29,029 nucleotides of DNA from Actinobacillus sp. (GTDB taxonomy: Bacteria > Pseudomonadota > Gammaproteobacteria > Enterobacterales > Pasteurellaceae), in the NCBI GenBank assembly GCA_020026075.1, contig JAHHQZ010000021.1:1-29029 (forward strand), written 5' to 3'. The translations under genes were made by a program, and so were the position numbers. The notes under the pieces were generated by a model. That model was not told the DNA's origin. It was given only the letters and a program-made list of their open reading frames with translations, and did no database searches. Positions 7,843-15,636 of the stretch are shown one piece after another. How positions within the stretch are numbered: position 1 is the stretch's first letter; each line of letters begins with the position of its first letter.

Positions 7843-7859
7843 ATATTAGCGGAGTATTT

Positions 7860-8171
7860 ATGTACGCAGTTTTCCAAAGCGGTGGTAAACAACACCGTGT
7901 AAGCGAAGGTCAAATCGTTCGCTTAGAGAAACTAGAAAAATCTACCGGCGAAACCGTTGAATTCGACAATGTTTTAATGGTTGTTAACGGTGAAGACGTT
8001 AAAATTGGTACCCCAGTTGTTGCTGGTGGAAAAGTAGTGGCTGAAGTAGTAGCTCACGGACGTGGCGATAAAGTAAAAATCGTTAAATTCCGTCGTCGTA
8101 AACATAGCCGTAAACAACAAGGTCATCGTCAGTGGTTCACAGAAGTGAAAATCACTGGGATTCAAGCATAA
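7860..8171 (+). CDS. rplU: 50S ribosomal protein L21
   Basis: L21 binds 23S rRNA in the large subunit and contacts L20. The 103-residue product begins MYAVFQSGGKQHRV and contains VKFRRRKHSRKQQGHRQ, the basic family signature, at full normal length. GGAG lies upstream of the ATG. It is the first gene of the rplU-rpmA pair, with rpmA starting 20 bases downstream. Confidence 0.98.
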   Translation: MYAVFQSGGKQHRVSEGQIVRLEKLEKSTGETVEFDNVLMVVNGEDVKIGTPVVAGGKVVAEVVAHGRGDKVKIVKFRRRKHSRKQQGHRQWFTEVKITGIQA

Positions 8172-8191
8172 TTTCAGAGGAGATCAAGTAG

Positions 8192-8449
8192 ATGGCAACT
8201 AAAAAAGCTGGTGGTTCAACTCGTAACGGTCGTGATTCTGAAGCTAAACGCCTTGGCGTTAAACGTTTCGGTGGCGAATCTGTTTTAGCAGGTAGCATTA
8301 TTGTTCGTCAACGTGGTACTAAATTCCACGCAGGTAACAATGTAGGTATGGGTCGTGACCATACTTTATTCGCAACTGCTGATGGTAAAGTTAAATTTGA
8401 AGTGAAAGGCGAAAAAAATCGCAAATACGTTAGCATCATTGCTGAGTAA
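8192..8449 (+). CDS. rpmA: 50S ribosomal protein L27
   Basis: L27 reaches the peptidyl transferase centre through its N-terminal tail. The 85-residue product begins MATKKAGGSTRNGRDSEAKR, the usual form with no cleavable Firmicutes-type extension, and includes GSIIVRQRGTKFHAG. GAGGAGATC precedes the ATG. A strong terminator follows, so rplU-rpmA form a closed unit. Confidence 0.98.
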   Translation: MATKKAGGSTRNGRDSEAKRLGVKRFGGESVLAGSIIVRQRGTKFHAGNNVGMGRDHTLFATADGKVKFEVKGEKNRKYVSIIAE

Positions 8450-8469
8450 TTAACTTCAATAATAAATCC

Positions 8470-8494
8470 ACCCCACAATTTTGTGGGGTTTTTT
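8470..8494 (+). terminator. Rho-independent terminator after rpmA
   Basis: ACCCCACAA (8470-8478) pairs with TTGTGGGGT (8481-8489) and is followed by TTTTT to 8494. It ends the rplU-rpmA message 21 bases after the stop codon. Confidence 0.9.
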
Positions 8495-8524
8495 GTTTGT
8501 GGCTTATGATTCATTGGGAAAGTT

Positions 8525-9478
8525 ATGGCAGATAATTCTTCAACAGCGCAACGTCCCGTTTCGGGGTTTCTTCTTGCACTCACCACCGTAATGATGTGGG
8601 GAGCTTTGCCTATTGCCGTATCGCAAGTACTAAAAGGAATGAATGTACAAACCATCGTTTGGTATCGCTTTTGCACAGCGATGCTCGGGCTGGGCTTATT
8701 CCTTCTCATCAAACGTGGTTTCCCTTCCCTACGCCATTTACACCTCCGCTATTGGTGGTTCTTGGTACTAGGTATCTTGGGGCTTGCTGGAAATTTTTAT
8801 TTATTTAACGCCACATTGCAGTACATTCCGCCCACCACAAGCCAAATTCTCTCCCCTGTAACGGCATTTTTAATGCTGCTAGCAGGTGTTTTTATTTTTA
8901 AAGAACGCCTGATGATTACGCAAAAAATTGGCTTGGGATTGCTAATTCTCGGCTTAGCCCTATTTTTCAACGAACATTGGCAAGATTTCCTAGCGCTCAA
9001 TTTATATTTTAAAGGGGTAATGCTTGGACTTTGTGCCTCGTTGGTATGGGTAACTTATGGGATAGCCCAAAAATTCTTGCTCACCAAATTTAAAGCACAA
9101 CAGATACTTTTGCTCATTTATACAGGATGTTTTGTCATTTTTACGCCAACTGCCGAACCCAATCAAATTCACCAACTAACTATTTTTGAATTAGGTTGTC
9201 TAATTTTTTGTTGTGCGAATACCTTAATTGGCTACGGCTGTTATGCCGAAGCCTTAAACCGTTGGGATGTTGCCAAAGTCAGTGCAGTTACAACGCAAAT
9301 CCCTATTTTTACAATGATTTTTTCCACGCTATTGGCGTGGTGGTTTCCGCAAACCTTCCATATCGAGAATTTAAATTGGATAAGCTATCTCGGTGCGTTA
9401 GTCGTCGTTTGCGGGGCATTAGTTTCAGCCATTGGGCATAAATTTATTCTGCTCAATGTGCAACAGAATAAACAATAG
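8525..9478 (+). CDS. DMT-superfamily (EamA) inner-membrane transporter
   Basis: The 317-residue protein has about ten hydrophobic segments arranged as two EamA repeats (about 15-140 and 160-300), including TTVMMWGALPIAVSQ at the start and FYLFNATLQYIPPTTSQILS in the first repeat. Members export or import small metabolites such as amino acids or nucleosides; the substrate is not predictable here. GGGA precedes the ATG. It lies between rpmA and obgE, as its homologue does in H. influenzae, and obgE starts 14 bases after its stop, so it is probably cotranscribed with obgE. No separate promoter was recognised in the 30 bases after the rpmA terminator. Confidence 0.88.
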   Translation: MADNSSTAQRPVSGFLLALTTVMMWGALPIAVSQVLKGMNVQTIVWYRFCTAMLGLGLFLLIKRGFPSLRHLHLRYWWFLVLGILGLAGNFYLFNATLQYIPPTTSQILSPVTAFLMLLAGVFIFKERLMITQKIGLGLLILGLALFFNEHWQDFLALNLYFKGVMLGLCASLVWVTYGIAQKFLLTKFKAQQILLLIYTGCFVIFTPTAEPNQIHQLTIFELGCLIFCCANTLIGYGCYAEALNRWDVAKVSAVTTQIPIFTMIFSTLLAWWFPQTFHIENLNWISYLGALVVVCGALVSAIGHKFILLNVQQNKQ

Positions 9479-9492
9479 TTTAAGGAGATTTT

Positions 9493-10668
9493 ATGAAGTT
9501 TATTGATGAAGCATTAGTACGCATTGAAGCTGGTGATGGCGGCAATGGGTGCGTAAGCTTTCGCCGAGAAAAATATGTGCCGAAAGGCGGTCCTGATGGC
9601 GGCGATGGCGGCGATGGCGGCGATGTGTATCTCGTTGCAGACAACAACCTAAACACCTTAGTCGATTATCGCTTTGAAAAACGCTACGCCGCAGAACGTG
9701 GTGAAAACGGCAAAAGCTGTAACTGCACAGGGCATCGTGGTAAAGACATCACCTTGCACGTTCCCGTTGGCACTCGTGCCATTGACGTGGCCACACAAGA
9801 AGTTTTAGCCGACTTAACCCACGTTGGACAAAAAGTTTTAGTTGCCAAAGGTGGCTATCACGGTTTAGGCAATAGCCGTTTTAAATCCTCCGTCAACCGC
9901 ACCCCTCGCCAAAAAACCAACGGCACCGCAGGAGAAAAACGAGATGTGAAATTAGAATTAATGCTACTCGCTGATGTGGGAATGCTCGGACTGCCAAATG
10001 CAGGCAAATCTACCTTTATCCGCAGCGTATCTGCCGCCAAACCAAAAGTTGCCGACTACCCTTTCACCACGCTTGTACCAAGTCTAGGCGTAGTGAAAGT
10101 GGATGCGCATCGCAGCTTTGTGATCGCCGATATTCCAGGCTTAATCGAAGGCGCAGCGGACGGTGCTGGTCTTGGTATTCGTTTCTTAAAACATTTAGAA
10201 CGCTGCCGTGTACTCATTCATCTCGTAGATCTCAACCCTGTTGATGAAAGCGATCCTGCTGATAACATTGCCGTCATCGAAGGCGAACTAGCGCAGTACA
10301 GCGAAAAACTCGCCAACAAACCACGCTGGTTGGTGTTTAATAAACTTGACACCTTAACAGACGAAGAAGCCCGTGAACGCATTCAAAACGTACTCACCCG
10401 CTTAGGTATCGCCGAAGATGGCGAAGGTGCGGAAAAAGTGTTCCGCATTTCCGCCGTAACAGGCGAAAATGTACCTGCACTATGCCGTGAAATTATGGAC
10501 TTCATCGAAGCCAACCCAGTAGAAGCTGCCGATGCTGAAACCGAAAGTAACGAAGTCAACTTCAAATGGGATGACTACCACAAAGAACAGCTCAACCAAG
10601 CTGATGATTGGGATGACGACTGGGACGATGAAGATGATGACGGTGTAGAAATCATTTACGAACGCTAA
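9493..10668 (+). CDS. obgE: GTPase ObgE/CgtA
   Basis: ObgE is an essential GTPase tied to 50S ribosome assembly and the stringent response. The 391-residue product has the glycine-rich Obg fold (about 1-158, with three tandem GGD units near 36-44 encoded by a nine-base repeat), then the G domain with GLPNAGKS (G1, near 166), DIPGLIEGA (G3), NKLD (G4) and SAV (G5). The C-terminal tail is very acidic with alternating Trp and Asp (DDWDDDWDDEDDDG), as in gammaproteobacterial Obg. AAGGAG lies upstream of the ATG. Confidence 0.97.
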   Translation: MKFIDEALVRIEAGDGGNGCVSFRREKYVPKGGPDGGDGGDGGDVYLVADNNLNTLVDYRFEKRYAAERGENGKSCNCTGHRGKDITLHVPVGTRAIDVATQEVLADLTHVGQKVLVAKGGYHGLGNSRFKSSVNRTPRQKTNGTAGEKRDVKLELMLLADVGMLGLPNAGKSTFIRSVSAAKPKVADYPFTTLVPSLGVVKVDAHRSFVIADIPGLIEGAADGAGLGIRFLKHLERCRVLIHLVDLNPVDESDPADNIAVIEGELAQYSEKLANKPRWLVFNKLDTLTDEEARERIQNVLTRLGIAEDGEGAEKVFRISAVTGENVPALCREIMDFIEANPVEAADAETESNEVNFKWDDYHKEQLNQADDWDDDWDDEDDDGVEIIYER

Positions 10669-10680
10669 GGCGTTTTACCT

Positions 10681-10724
10681 AAGGCTGGAATAAATGACAA
10701 AATTTTGCCAAAAATTCCGGCCTT
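10681..10724. repeat. Intergenic palindrome, family copy after obgE
   Basis: AAGGCTGGAAT (10681-10691) faces ATTCCGGCCTT (10714-10724) with an AT-rich centre. The T/C mismatch tolerates a G-U pair in RNA. It starts 12 bases beyond the obgE stop and is followed by TCTTTT, so it may double as a terminator. Confidence 0.75.
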
Positions 10725-10755
10725 TCTTTTAAAGCCCAAACTTAACGGAGTTTTT

Positions 10756-11502
10756 ATGAGACTAAAACACACTTTCTTAACCCTAACCCTTGCCGCTACT
10801 TGTGCCACCAGCGTTTTCGCCAACACGGCCAACCAAGATGCAACGACACAAGCCACAATGACAAATGTTATCAGCCTGCGCACTGAAGTGTCACGCAACA
10901 TCGCCCACAACTTCTGGCAAGTTCGTTTGTTCACACGCCACGAATCCCAATCCCTCGCTGAGGCAAGCAACGCCACCAACACCACACTCGCCAAAGCGTT
11001 AAAAATTCTCAAAGGATTCAAAAATGTACAAATCAAAGAAAACAACATTTCCAGCTACGTACATTACAACGACAAAAACGCCCAAGACGGCTGGACAGTC
11101 AGCGGCAGCTTAACCTTACGCAGTAAAGATAATCTCGAATTATCCAAAGCTCTCACCGCTTTAAACGGCGTAATGGCGGTGCAATCCTTATCATCAGGCG
11201 TAACCAAAAACAAAATCGCCAGCATCGATGACGAAATGATCAAACAAGCCTTAGCGCAATTTGAACAAAAAGCAGCATTCATTGCTAAAAACCTTGGGGC
11301 GACCGGGTATGAGCTTGTCTACGCCAACGTAGGCAGCCCACTAAGCGACAGCTACGGCCAAAGCGTTGTACCACAAAACTACAACTTAGCCCGAGCCAGC
11401 GCAGCAACCCCAATACTCGGCGTAGAACAATCCACATTCCGCGCCTACGTTGATGGTCAAATTCACCTACTCAACAAAACCCCAGTGAACCTTCCGAAGT
11501 AG
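10756..11502 (+). CDS. SIMPL-domain (DUF541, YggE-like) periplasmic protein
   Basis: The 248-residue precursor has a signal peptide MRLKHTFLTLTLAATCATSV ending VFA|N. The rest (about 40-245) is a SIMPL domain: paired alternating segments such as VQIKENNISSYVHYND and GWTVSGSLTLRSKD, a helical QALAQFEQKAAFIAKNLG stretch, then PQNYNLARASAATPILGVEQ. YggE-like proteins are linked to envelope and oxidative stress, but the biochemical role is unknown. I chose the ATG at 10756 because CGGAG lies upstream and a signal peptide follows; an open frame to 10705 would run through the palindromic repeat. A strong terminator follows. Confidence 0.85.
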   Translation: MRLKHTFLTLTLAATCATSVFANTANQDATTQATMTNVISLRTEVSRNIAHNFWQVRLFTRHESQSLAEASNATNTTLAKALKILKGFKNVQIKENNISSYVHYNDKNAQDGWTVSGSLTLRSKDNLELSKALTALNGVMAVQSLSSGVTKNKIASIDDEMIKQALAQFEQKAAFIAKNLGATGYELVYANVGSPLSDSYGQSVVPQNYNLARASAATPILGVEQSTFRAYVDGQIHLLNKTPVNLPK

Positions 11503-11510
11503 CCAATAAT

Positions 11511-11540
11511 AAAAATCCTTTGCCAAAGCAAAGGATTTTT
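11511..11540. terminator. Bidirectional rho-independent terminator
   Basis: AAAAATCCTTTGC (11511-11523) pairs perfectly with GCAAAGGATTTTT (11528-11540) around a CAAA loop. The A- and T-runs allow action in both directions, ending the SIMPL gene from the left and possibly the ABC ATPase operon from the right. Confidence 0.88.
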
Positions 11541-11551
11541 CATACCACCAC

Positions 11552-11579
11552 CGCCGGAATTTTCGCAAAAATTTCGGCG
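11552..11579. repeat. Intergenic palindrome, short copy
   Basis: CGCCGGAATTTT (11552-11563) faces AAAATTTCGGCG (11568-11579) with a four-base centre CGCA and one central mismatch. It is the shortest full copy, lying 12 bases from the stop of the ABC ATPase gene. Confidence 0.75.
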
Positions 11580-11590
11580 TTCTGATTGAT

Positions 11591-12346
11591 TTAGGCGTTT
11601 AAGCTGGTGATTTGTTCTAAGAACGCTTTGGTGCGTTCGTGGCGTGGGTTATCAAACAGCTCTTGAGGCGTGCCTTCTTCCACGATCACACCTTTATCCA
11701 TTACCACTACTTTATCCGCCACGTCGAGGGCGAATTTAATTTCGTGAGTTACCACTACCATCGTCCAGCCATCGTTTACCAAGTTTTTCATTGTGCTTAG
11801 CACTTCCTGCACCAATTCTGGGTCAAGGGCGGAGGTTGGTTCATCAAACAGCAGTAATTCTGGAGCAATCGCCAACGCACGTGCAATGCCCACGCGTTGT
11901 TGCTGACCGCCTGACAGTTGGTAAGGGAACAAACCTTGTTTGTCGTGCAAACCGACTTTATCCAACAGCACTAAGGCTTCTTTTTCTGCCTCGTCCTTTG
12001 GGCGTTTCTGCACATAAATCGGTCCTTCGGTTACGTTTTGTAAGACCGTTTTGTGCGGAAACAAATTATACTGCTGAAACACCATTCCTGAACGGCGGCG
12101 TAGGGCGAGTATGGTTTTACTGTTTGGTTTTTGGGCAAAATCAATGAAAAACGGATTTGGCTCGGTGAAATCAATAGCTCCCTGTTCTGGCATTTCCAGT
12201 GCGTTTAAACAGCGTAAAAATGTGGTTTTACCTGAGCCTGATGGCCCTAAAATGACTACCACTTGCCCACGCTGAATATCTAAATCAATGCCTTTTAACA
12301 CCTCATTTTCGCCAAACGTTTTATGAATATTGCGAATTTTGATCAT
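11591..12346 (-). CDS. Polar amino acid ABC transporter ATPase (probable cystine importer, TcyN-like)
   Basis: This is the ATPase subunit of a PAAT-family importer. The 251-residue product has Walker A GPSGSGKTT near 34-42, VFQQYNLFPHKTV, the signature LSGGQQQRVGIARALA, Walker B LLLFDEPTSALDP and the H-loop VTHE. The stretch FPHKTVLQNVTEGP resembles TcyN of Escherichia coli. AGGA lies seven bases before the ATG. It is the last gene of the operon, 27 bases after the permease gene. The substrate call rests on similarity of all three subunits to the TcyJLN cystine system and is inference. Confidence 0.88.
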   Translation of the reverse strand: MIKIRNIHKTFGENEVLKGIDLDIQRGQVVVILGPSGSGKTTFLRCLNALEMPEQGAIDFTEPNPFFIDFAQKPNSKTILALRRRSGMVFQQYNLFPHKTVLQNVTEGPIYVQKRPKDEAEKEALVLLDKVGLHDKQGLFPYQLSGGQQQRVGIARALAIAPELLLFDEPTSALDPELVQEVLSTMKNLVNDGWTMVVVTHEIKFALDVADKVVVMDKGVIVEEGTPQELFDNPRHERTKAFLEQITSLNA

Positions 12347-12373
12347 CGTTTTATCCTACTCATCAAAAGAAAA

Positions 12374-13099
12374 TTAATGTGAAAAGCGTGCGAAACGTTT
12401 TTCAAGGCGAGCTTGCACTAAGAAAAGTACAAAACAGAAACACCAATAAATGGCGGCGGCTTCAATGTACACTGGCAAGAAATCGTAAGACATATTCGCC
12501 ATTTGCTGAGCGACACGGAACATTTCTGTTACGGTAACAATAGAGGCAAGTGATGTGTCTTTAAACAAACCGATGAAGGTGTTACTCAATGGCGGCACGG
12601 CGATTTTAATCGCTTGCGGTGCAATGATACGGCGGAAGGTTTGCATATAGGTCATACCAATGCTGAACCCTGCTTCCCACTGCCCACGAGGCACAGCTGA
12701 AATCGCCGCACGTACCGTTTCAGAACCATACGCCCCAATATTTAGAGAAAATCCAATCACCGCCGCAGGGATTGGATCAATATAAATCCCTAGCGCTGGC
12801 AAGCCATAAAAAACTATAACCAACTGCACGAGCATTGGCGTACCACGAATGATGGAAATGTAGACTTTCAAAATGCCCAACACAATACGGTGAAATGTGG
12901 TTTTTACAGGGGTTACACGAATTAATGCCACAGAAAAGGCAATCGCCATACCACAAATAAAAGACACAATTGCCAAAGGAATTGACACTAAAATAGCGGC
13001 TTTCAGCATCGGTAAAAATGCCGACATAACCAAGTCCACTCGGTTATCCGACATAAAAGGGAGCGCGTGTAATAGCTCGGAAATAAAATTATTTAACAC
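12374..13099 (-). CDS. Polar amino acid ABC transporter permease (probable cystine importer, TcyL-like)
   Basis: This is the membrane subunit, with about five transmembrane segments. The EAA-type coupling loop is present (GQWEAGFSIGMTYMQTFRRI), as is the PAAT motif IIRGTPMLVQLVIVFYGLP. I chose the GTG at 13099 (LNNFISELLHALPF follows) because AGGGA lies five bases upstream; it overlaps the end of the binding-protein gene by 11 bases, indicating coupled translation. An open frame reaches 13126 and an internal ATG lies at 13054, so the exact start is uncertain. The product from 13099 is 241 residues. Confidence 0.85.
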   Translation of the reverse strand: MLNNFISELLHALPFMSDNRVDLVMSAFLPMLKAAILVSIPLAIVSFICGMAIAFSVALIRVTPVKTTFHRIVLGILKVYISIIRGTPMLVQLVIVFYGLPALGIYIDPIPAAVIGFSLNIGAYGSETVRAAISAVPRGQWEAGFSIGMTYMQTFRRIIAPQAIKIAVPPLSNTFIGLFKDTSLASIVTVTEMFRVAQQMANMSYDFLPVYIEAAAIYWCFCFVLFLVQARLEKRFARFSH

Positions 13100-13865
13100 T
13101 GATGTCCCTACCAAAGAATTCTTCACCTAATTTACGCAATGTGCCGTTTTCTCGTAGCACTTCGATTGCCGCATCAATTTTTTTCAACGCTTCTTCGTTG
13201 CCTCTATTTAAGACAAGCCCTGCACCGCGTTTGTCTGGGGATTCCCACACAATCACAAAAGGTGATTTTGGATGAGATTTTAAATAATCAAAAATAGCGA
13301 GCGAATCGTTAAAGGTTAAATCCGCACGTTTTTGTTCGATCAATTTTAACGACATCGCCATCCCGTCCACTGGAACGATTTTTGCGCCGTAATGTAGAGC
13401 TAATTCACCGTAATGAGAGTTAAGCGATGAGGCGGCCTTTTTGCCTTTTACATCATCAATGCTTTTCACATCACCATTTTTACGTGCAAGTAAAACAGCA
13501 CCTGAGTAGTTGTAAGGGGTTGATTTGTCAAATGTTGCACGGCGTGCTGGTGTGGTTAGCGACACTTGGTTGGCCACCATATCAAAACGTCCAGCTTTTA
13601 AGCCAGCAAGCATTGCACTCCATTCCGTTTCTTTGAAAACCACTTTCACACCAAGCTGTTTAGCGATGGCTCGTACCACTTCTACATCGTAGCCTGTCAA
13701 TTTGCCTTCGGCATTGTGATAAGTGAAAGGCTTGTAGGTCCCTTCCGTACCTACGGTAATTGTGCCGTGATTATCAATTTCTTGTAGCAAGGTTTCCCGT
13801 GCAACACCATTTACGGAAGCAAACACAGCCGCTGAAACCAGTACGGTACTTAACAATTTACGCAT
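13089..13865 (-). CDS. Amino acid ABC transporter substrate-binding protein (probable cystine-binding, TcyJ-like)
   Basis: This is the periplasmic receptor of the importer. The 258-residue precursor has a signal peptide MRKLLSTVLVSAAVFASVNG ending VA|RE. The SBP_bac_3 fold shows GTEGTYKPFTYHNAEGKLTG, WSAMLAGLKAGRFDMVANQV, and KGKKAASSLNSHYGEL. E. coli TcyJ has closely similar motifs (GLEGTYPPFSF, a DGMLASLDSKRIDVV stretch). AAGGAG lies upstream of the ATG. It is the first gene of a three-gene operon with a clear sigma-70 promoter. No lipobox cysteine is present. Confidence 0.88.
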   Translation of the reverse strand: MRKLLSTVLVSAAVFASVNGVARETLLQEIDNHGTITVGTEGTYKPFTYHNAEGKLTGYDVEVVRAIAKQLGVKVVFKETEWSAMLAGLKAGRFDMVANQVSLTTPARRATFDKSTPYNYSGAVLLARKNGDVKSIDDVKGKKAASSLNSHYGELALHYGAKIVPVDGMAMSLKLIEQKRADLTFNDSLAIFDYLKSHPKSPFVIVWESPDKRGAGLVLNRGNEEALKKIDAAIEVLRENGTLRKLGEEFFGRDISVK

Positions 13866-13921
13866 TGTTAACTCCTTATAAGTAGAAAATTAAAAGTTAA
13901 AAGTAAAAAATTCTGGGCGTA

Positions 13922-13950
13922 ACCTTATTAAAACCTTGCTTTTCAGTCAA
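13922..13950 (-). promoter_or_regulatory. Promoter of the amino acid ABC operon
   Basis: On the minus strand TTGACT (13945-13950) and TAAGGT (13922-13927) are exactly 17 bases apart. The leader of about 50 bases is almost pure A/T up to the ribosome-binding site. No operator was recognised. Confidence 0.65.
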
Positions 13951-13984
13951 GTATTTTCTGCCCTTCGGCTGGTCTTTATCAATG

Positions 13985-14015
13985 AAAAAACGCTGTTAGA
14001 AAATCTAACAGCGTT
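13985..14015 (-). terminator. Terminator after the C4-dicarboxylate transporter gene
   Basis: AACGCTGTTAGA (13989-14000) pairs perfectly with TCTAACAGCGTT (14004-14015) around AAA. On the minus strand it is followed by a run of T (13985-13990). A second small hairpin, CTGCCA/TGGCAG (14033-14049), lies between it and the stop codon. Confidence 0.88.
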
Positions 14016-14055
14016 ATGCTAAACAGGGATTACTGCCAATAGCTGGCAGCTGAGG

Positions 14056-15393
14056 TTATAAAAAGAGATGAGCAAATAATAAACCAAAACCAACGCTAAA
14101 TGCCATACTTAACAAGCCTGGCAACATAAAGCTGTGGTTGAACACGTATTTCCCAATGCGTGTGGTGCCTGTAGTATCAAAATCGATACTCGCAATGATT
14201 GGCCCATAGTTTGGGATAAAGAAATAACCGTTCACTGCTACGAAAACCCCAATCAATATAGGGGCTGGAATACCAATCGCAATCGCAATCGGGAACAAGG
14301 TCGCCACCGTTGCCCCTTGACTGTTAACCAACACAGACAACGCAAACAATGCAAAGGCAAACGCCCAAGGTGCGACATGTACAAGGCTAGATACGGACAT
14401 TTTCACTTCGTTGATATGCGCATTCATTAGCGTATCACCAAGCCACGCAATACCGAAAATTGCAATTACCGCACGCATACCTGCGTGGAATACGGAACCT
14501 TCCGTAATGGCGTTACTATTTGGTTTACATACAAAAATAATTATCGCACCCACAGAAAGCATAATAATTTCAATGGCATGCGCCATTCCCATTGGTTTGC
14601 CGTTAAATTCAGGACGCAACACAGGCAATGCTCCCATTAGCACCACTAAAATCGCACCAAAAATGAACAGCCAAAAAGAAATTTTCGCACTTTTGCCTAA
14701 TTTCTCTTCTTCCACATCATTGGTATCAAGATACTCTTCTACATAATGCGGATCTTGTAACAATTTTTGATAATTTGGGTCATCTTTTAATTCTTTACCC
14801 ATTTTGTTCACAAAGAAGCAAGCACAGAACAAGCCTAGTAAAGTCGCTGGAATCGTTACCATTAAAATGCTACCCAACGTATAGCCTGCATAGGCACCAC
14901 CAGCTTTTTCAAAGAACGCCGCAACGGTTACCACCGCTGCTGCAATCGGGCTTGCCACAATGGCAAATTGCGAGGCGATAACTGCCATAGAAAGTGGACG
15001 TTCAGGGCGAATGCCGTTATGGCGTGCCACTTCTGCAATCACAGGCAAAACAGAATAGGCCACGTGACCAGTACCTGCCATCACGGTGAAAATCCAAGTA
15101 ACCGCAGGTGCCATAAACGTAATGTATTTTGGATTTTTACGTAGCATTTTCGTTGCAATGCGAATCATATAATCCAAACCACCAGCCGCCTGCATTGCCG
15201 CTGCAGCGGACACCACTGCCATAATCATCAACATAACGTCAATCGGCAAACCACCAGGTTCTAAACCAAAACCAAAGCATAAAATGGCAAGCCCAACCCC
15301 ACCCATTACACCAAGCCCGATACCACCAATTCGTGCACCAAGCAAGATACACAACAGCACCAAAGCAAACTGAATATAAAACATTAAAGACAT
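14056..15393 (-). CDS. dcuB: Anaerobic C4-dicarboxylate transporter, Dcu family (DcuB-type)
   Basis: Dcu carriers exchange fumarate, malate or aspartate for succinate during fumarate respiration. The 445-residue protein has 10-12 membrane segments and family stretches LLGARIGGIGLGVMGGVG, MQAAGGLDYMIRIA, LRKNPKYITFMAPAVTW, AGTGHVAYSVLPVIAE, NGIRPERPLSMAV, and GTTRIGKYVFNHSFMLPG. The sequence mixes features of E. coli DcuA (VLPVIAEVA, AWLGDT) and DcuB (GTGHV, IRPERP, NHSF), so the A/B label is partly by the FNR promoter context. GGGAGG lies upstream of the ATG. The gene stands alone, with its own promoter and terminator. Confidence 0.9.
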   Translation of the reverse strand: MSLMFYIQFALVLLCILLGARIGGIGLGVMGGVGLAILCFGFGLEPGGLPIDVMLMIMAVVSAAAAMQAAGGLDYMIRIATKMLRKNPKYITFMAPAVTWIFTVMAGTGHVAYSVLPVIAEVARHNGIRPERPLSMAVIASQFAIVASPIAAAVVTVAAFFEKAGGAYAGYTLGSILMVTIPATLLGLFCACFFVNKMGKELKDDPNYQKLLQDPHYVEEYLDTNDVEEEKLGKSAKISFWLFIFGAILVVLMGALPVLRPEFNGKPMGMAHAIEIIMLSVGAIIIFVCKPNSNAITEGSVFHAGMRAVIAIFGIAWLGDTLMNAHINEVKMSVSSLVHVAPWAFAFALFALSVLVNSQGATVATLFPIAIAIGIPAPILIGVFVAVNGYFFIPNYGPIIASIDFDTTGTTRIGKYVFNHSFMLPGLLSMAFSVGFGLLFAHLFL

Positions 15394-15438
15394 AGCGTCC
15401 TCCCTAAAAAGTAAAACTCACTGTTAATCAGCACGGGA

Positions 15439-15480
15439 ATTATACTCCAGTAAAAGGTGAACATTTATGATAAAAATCAA
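15439..15480 (-). promoter_or_regulatory. FNR-activated promoter of the Dcu transporter gene
   Basis: On the minus strand TTGATTTTTATCAT (15467-15480) matches nine of ten bases of the FNR consensus TTGAT-N4-ATCAA, and a perfect TATAAT lies at 15439-15444. A start near 15432 puts the FNR centre at -41.5, the class II position. This predicts induction without oxygen, as for dcuB in E. coli. Confidence 0.75.
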
Positions 15481-15514
15481 AAATTTTATGCTCATTTTTT
15501 GCAAAAATTCCCAT

Positions 15515-15559
15515 AAAAATTCCGATCCTGTCGCTCCTTTAACCTACGCTGGAATTTTT
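15515..15559. repeat. Intergenic palindrome family, inside-out pair of half copies
   Basis: A right half (AAAAATTCCGATCCTGTCG, 15515-15533) precedes a left half (CTACGCTGGAATTTTT, 15544-15559), the reverse of the normal order. AAAAATTCC and GGAATTTTT can still pair. It lies in the 243-base gap between the Dcu gene and trmA, which otherwise holds the FNR promoter and an AT-rich upstream region of trmA with no confident promoter. Confidence 0.5.
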
Positions 15560-15636
15560 GAGAAATTTTTATCTCGTCTTTATGCACCCTTTGCCTTTTG
15601 TTAAACTAGCCCAATTTTATCAACGCAAAATATACT

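Noticed and set aside
9591..9630. Nine-base tandem repeat in obgE
   Set aside because: It encodes GGDGGDGGD, the normal glycine-rich loop of the Obg fold.
10705..10755. N-terminal extension of the SIMPL protein
   Set aside because: It is translation of the palindromic repeat and starts with TTG; the ATG at 10756 has a ribosome-binding site and signal peptide.
13905..13925. Another palindrome half copy (AAAAAATTCTGGGCGTAACC)
   Set aside because: It resembles a right arm but has an extra base and no partner arm; it may be chance in an AT-rich leader.
14134..14746. Open frames of 98 and 111 codons on the plus strand within the Dcu gene
   Set aside because: They are antisense shadows of a conserved transporter, without start signals or recognisable domains.
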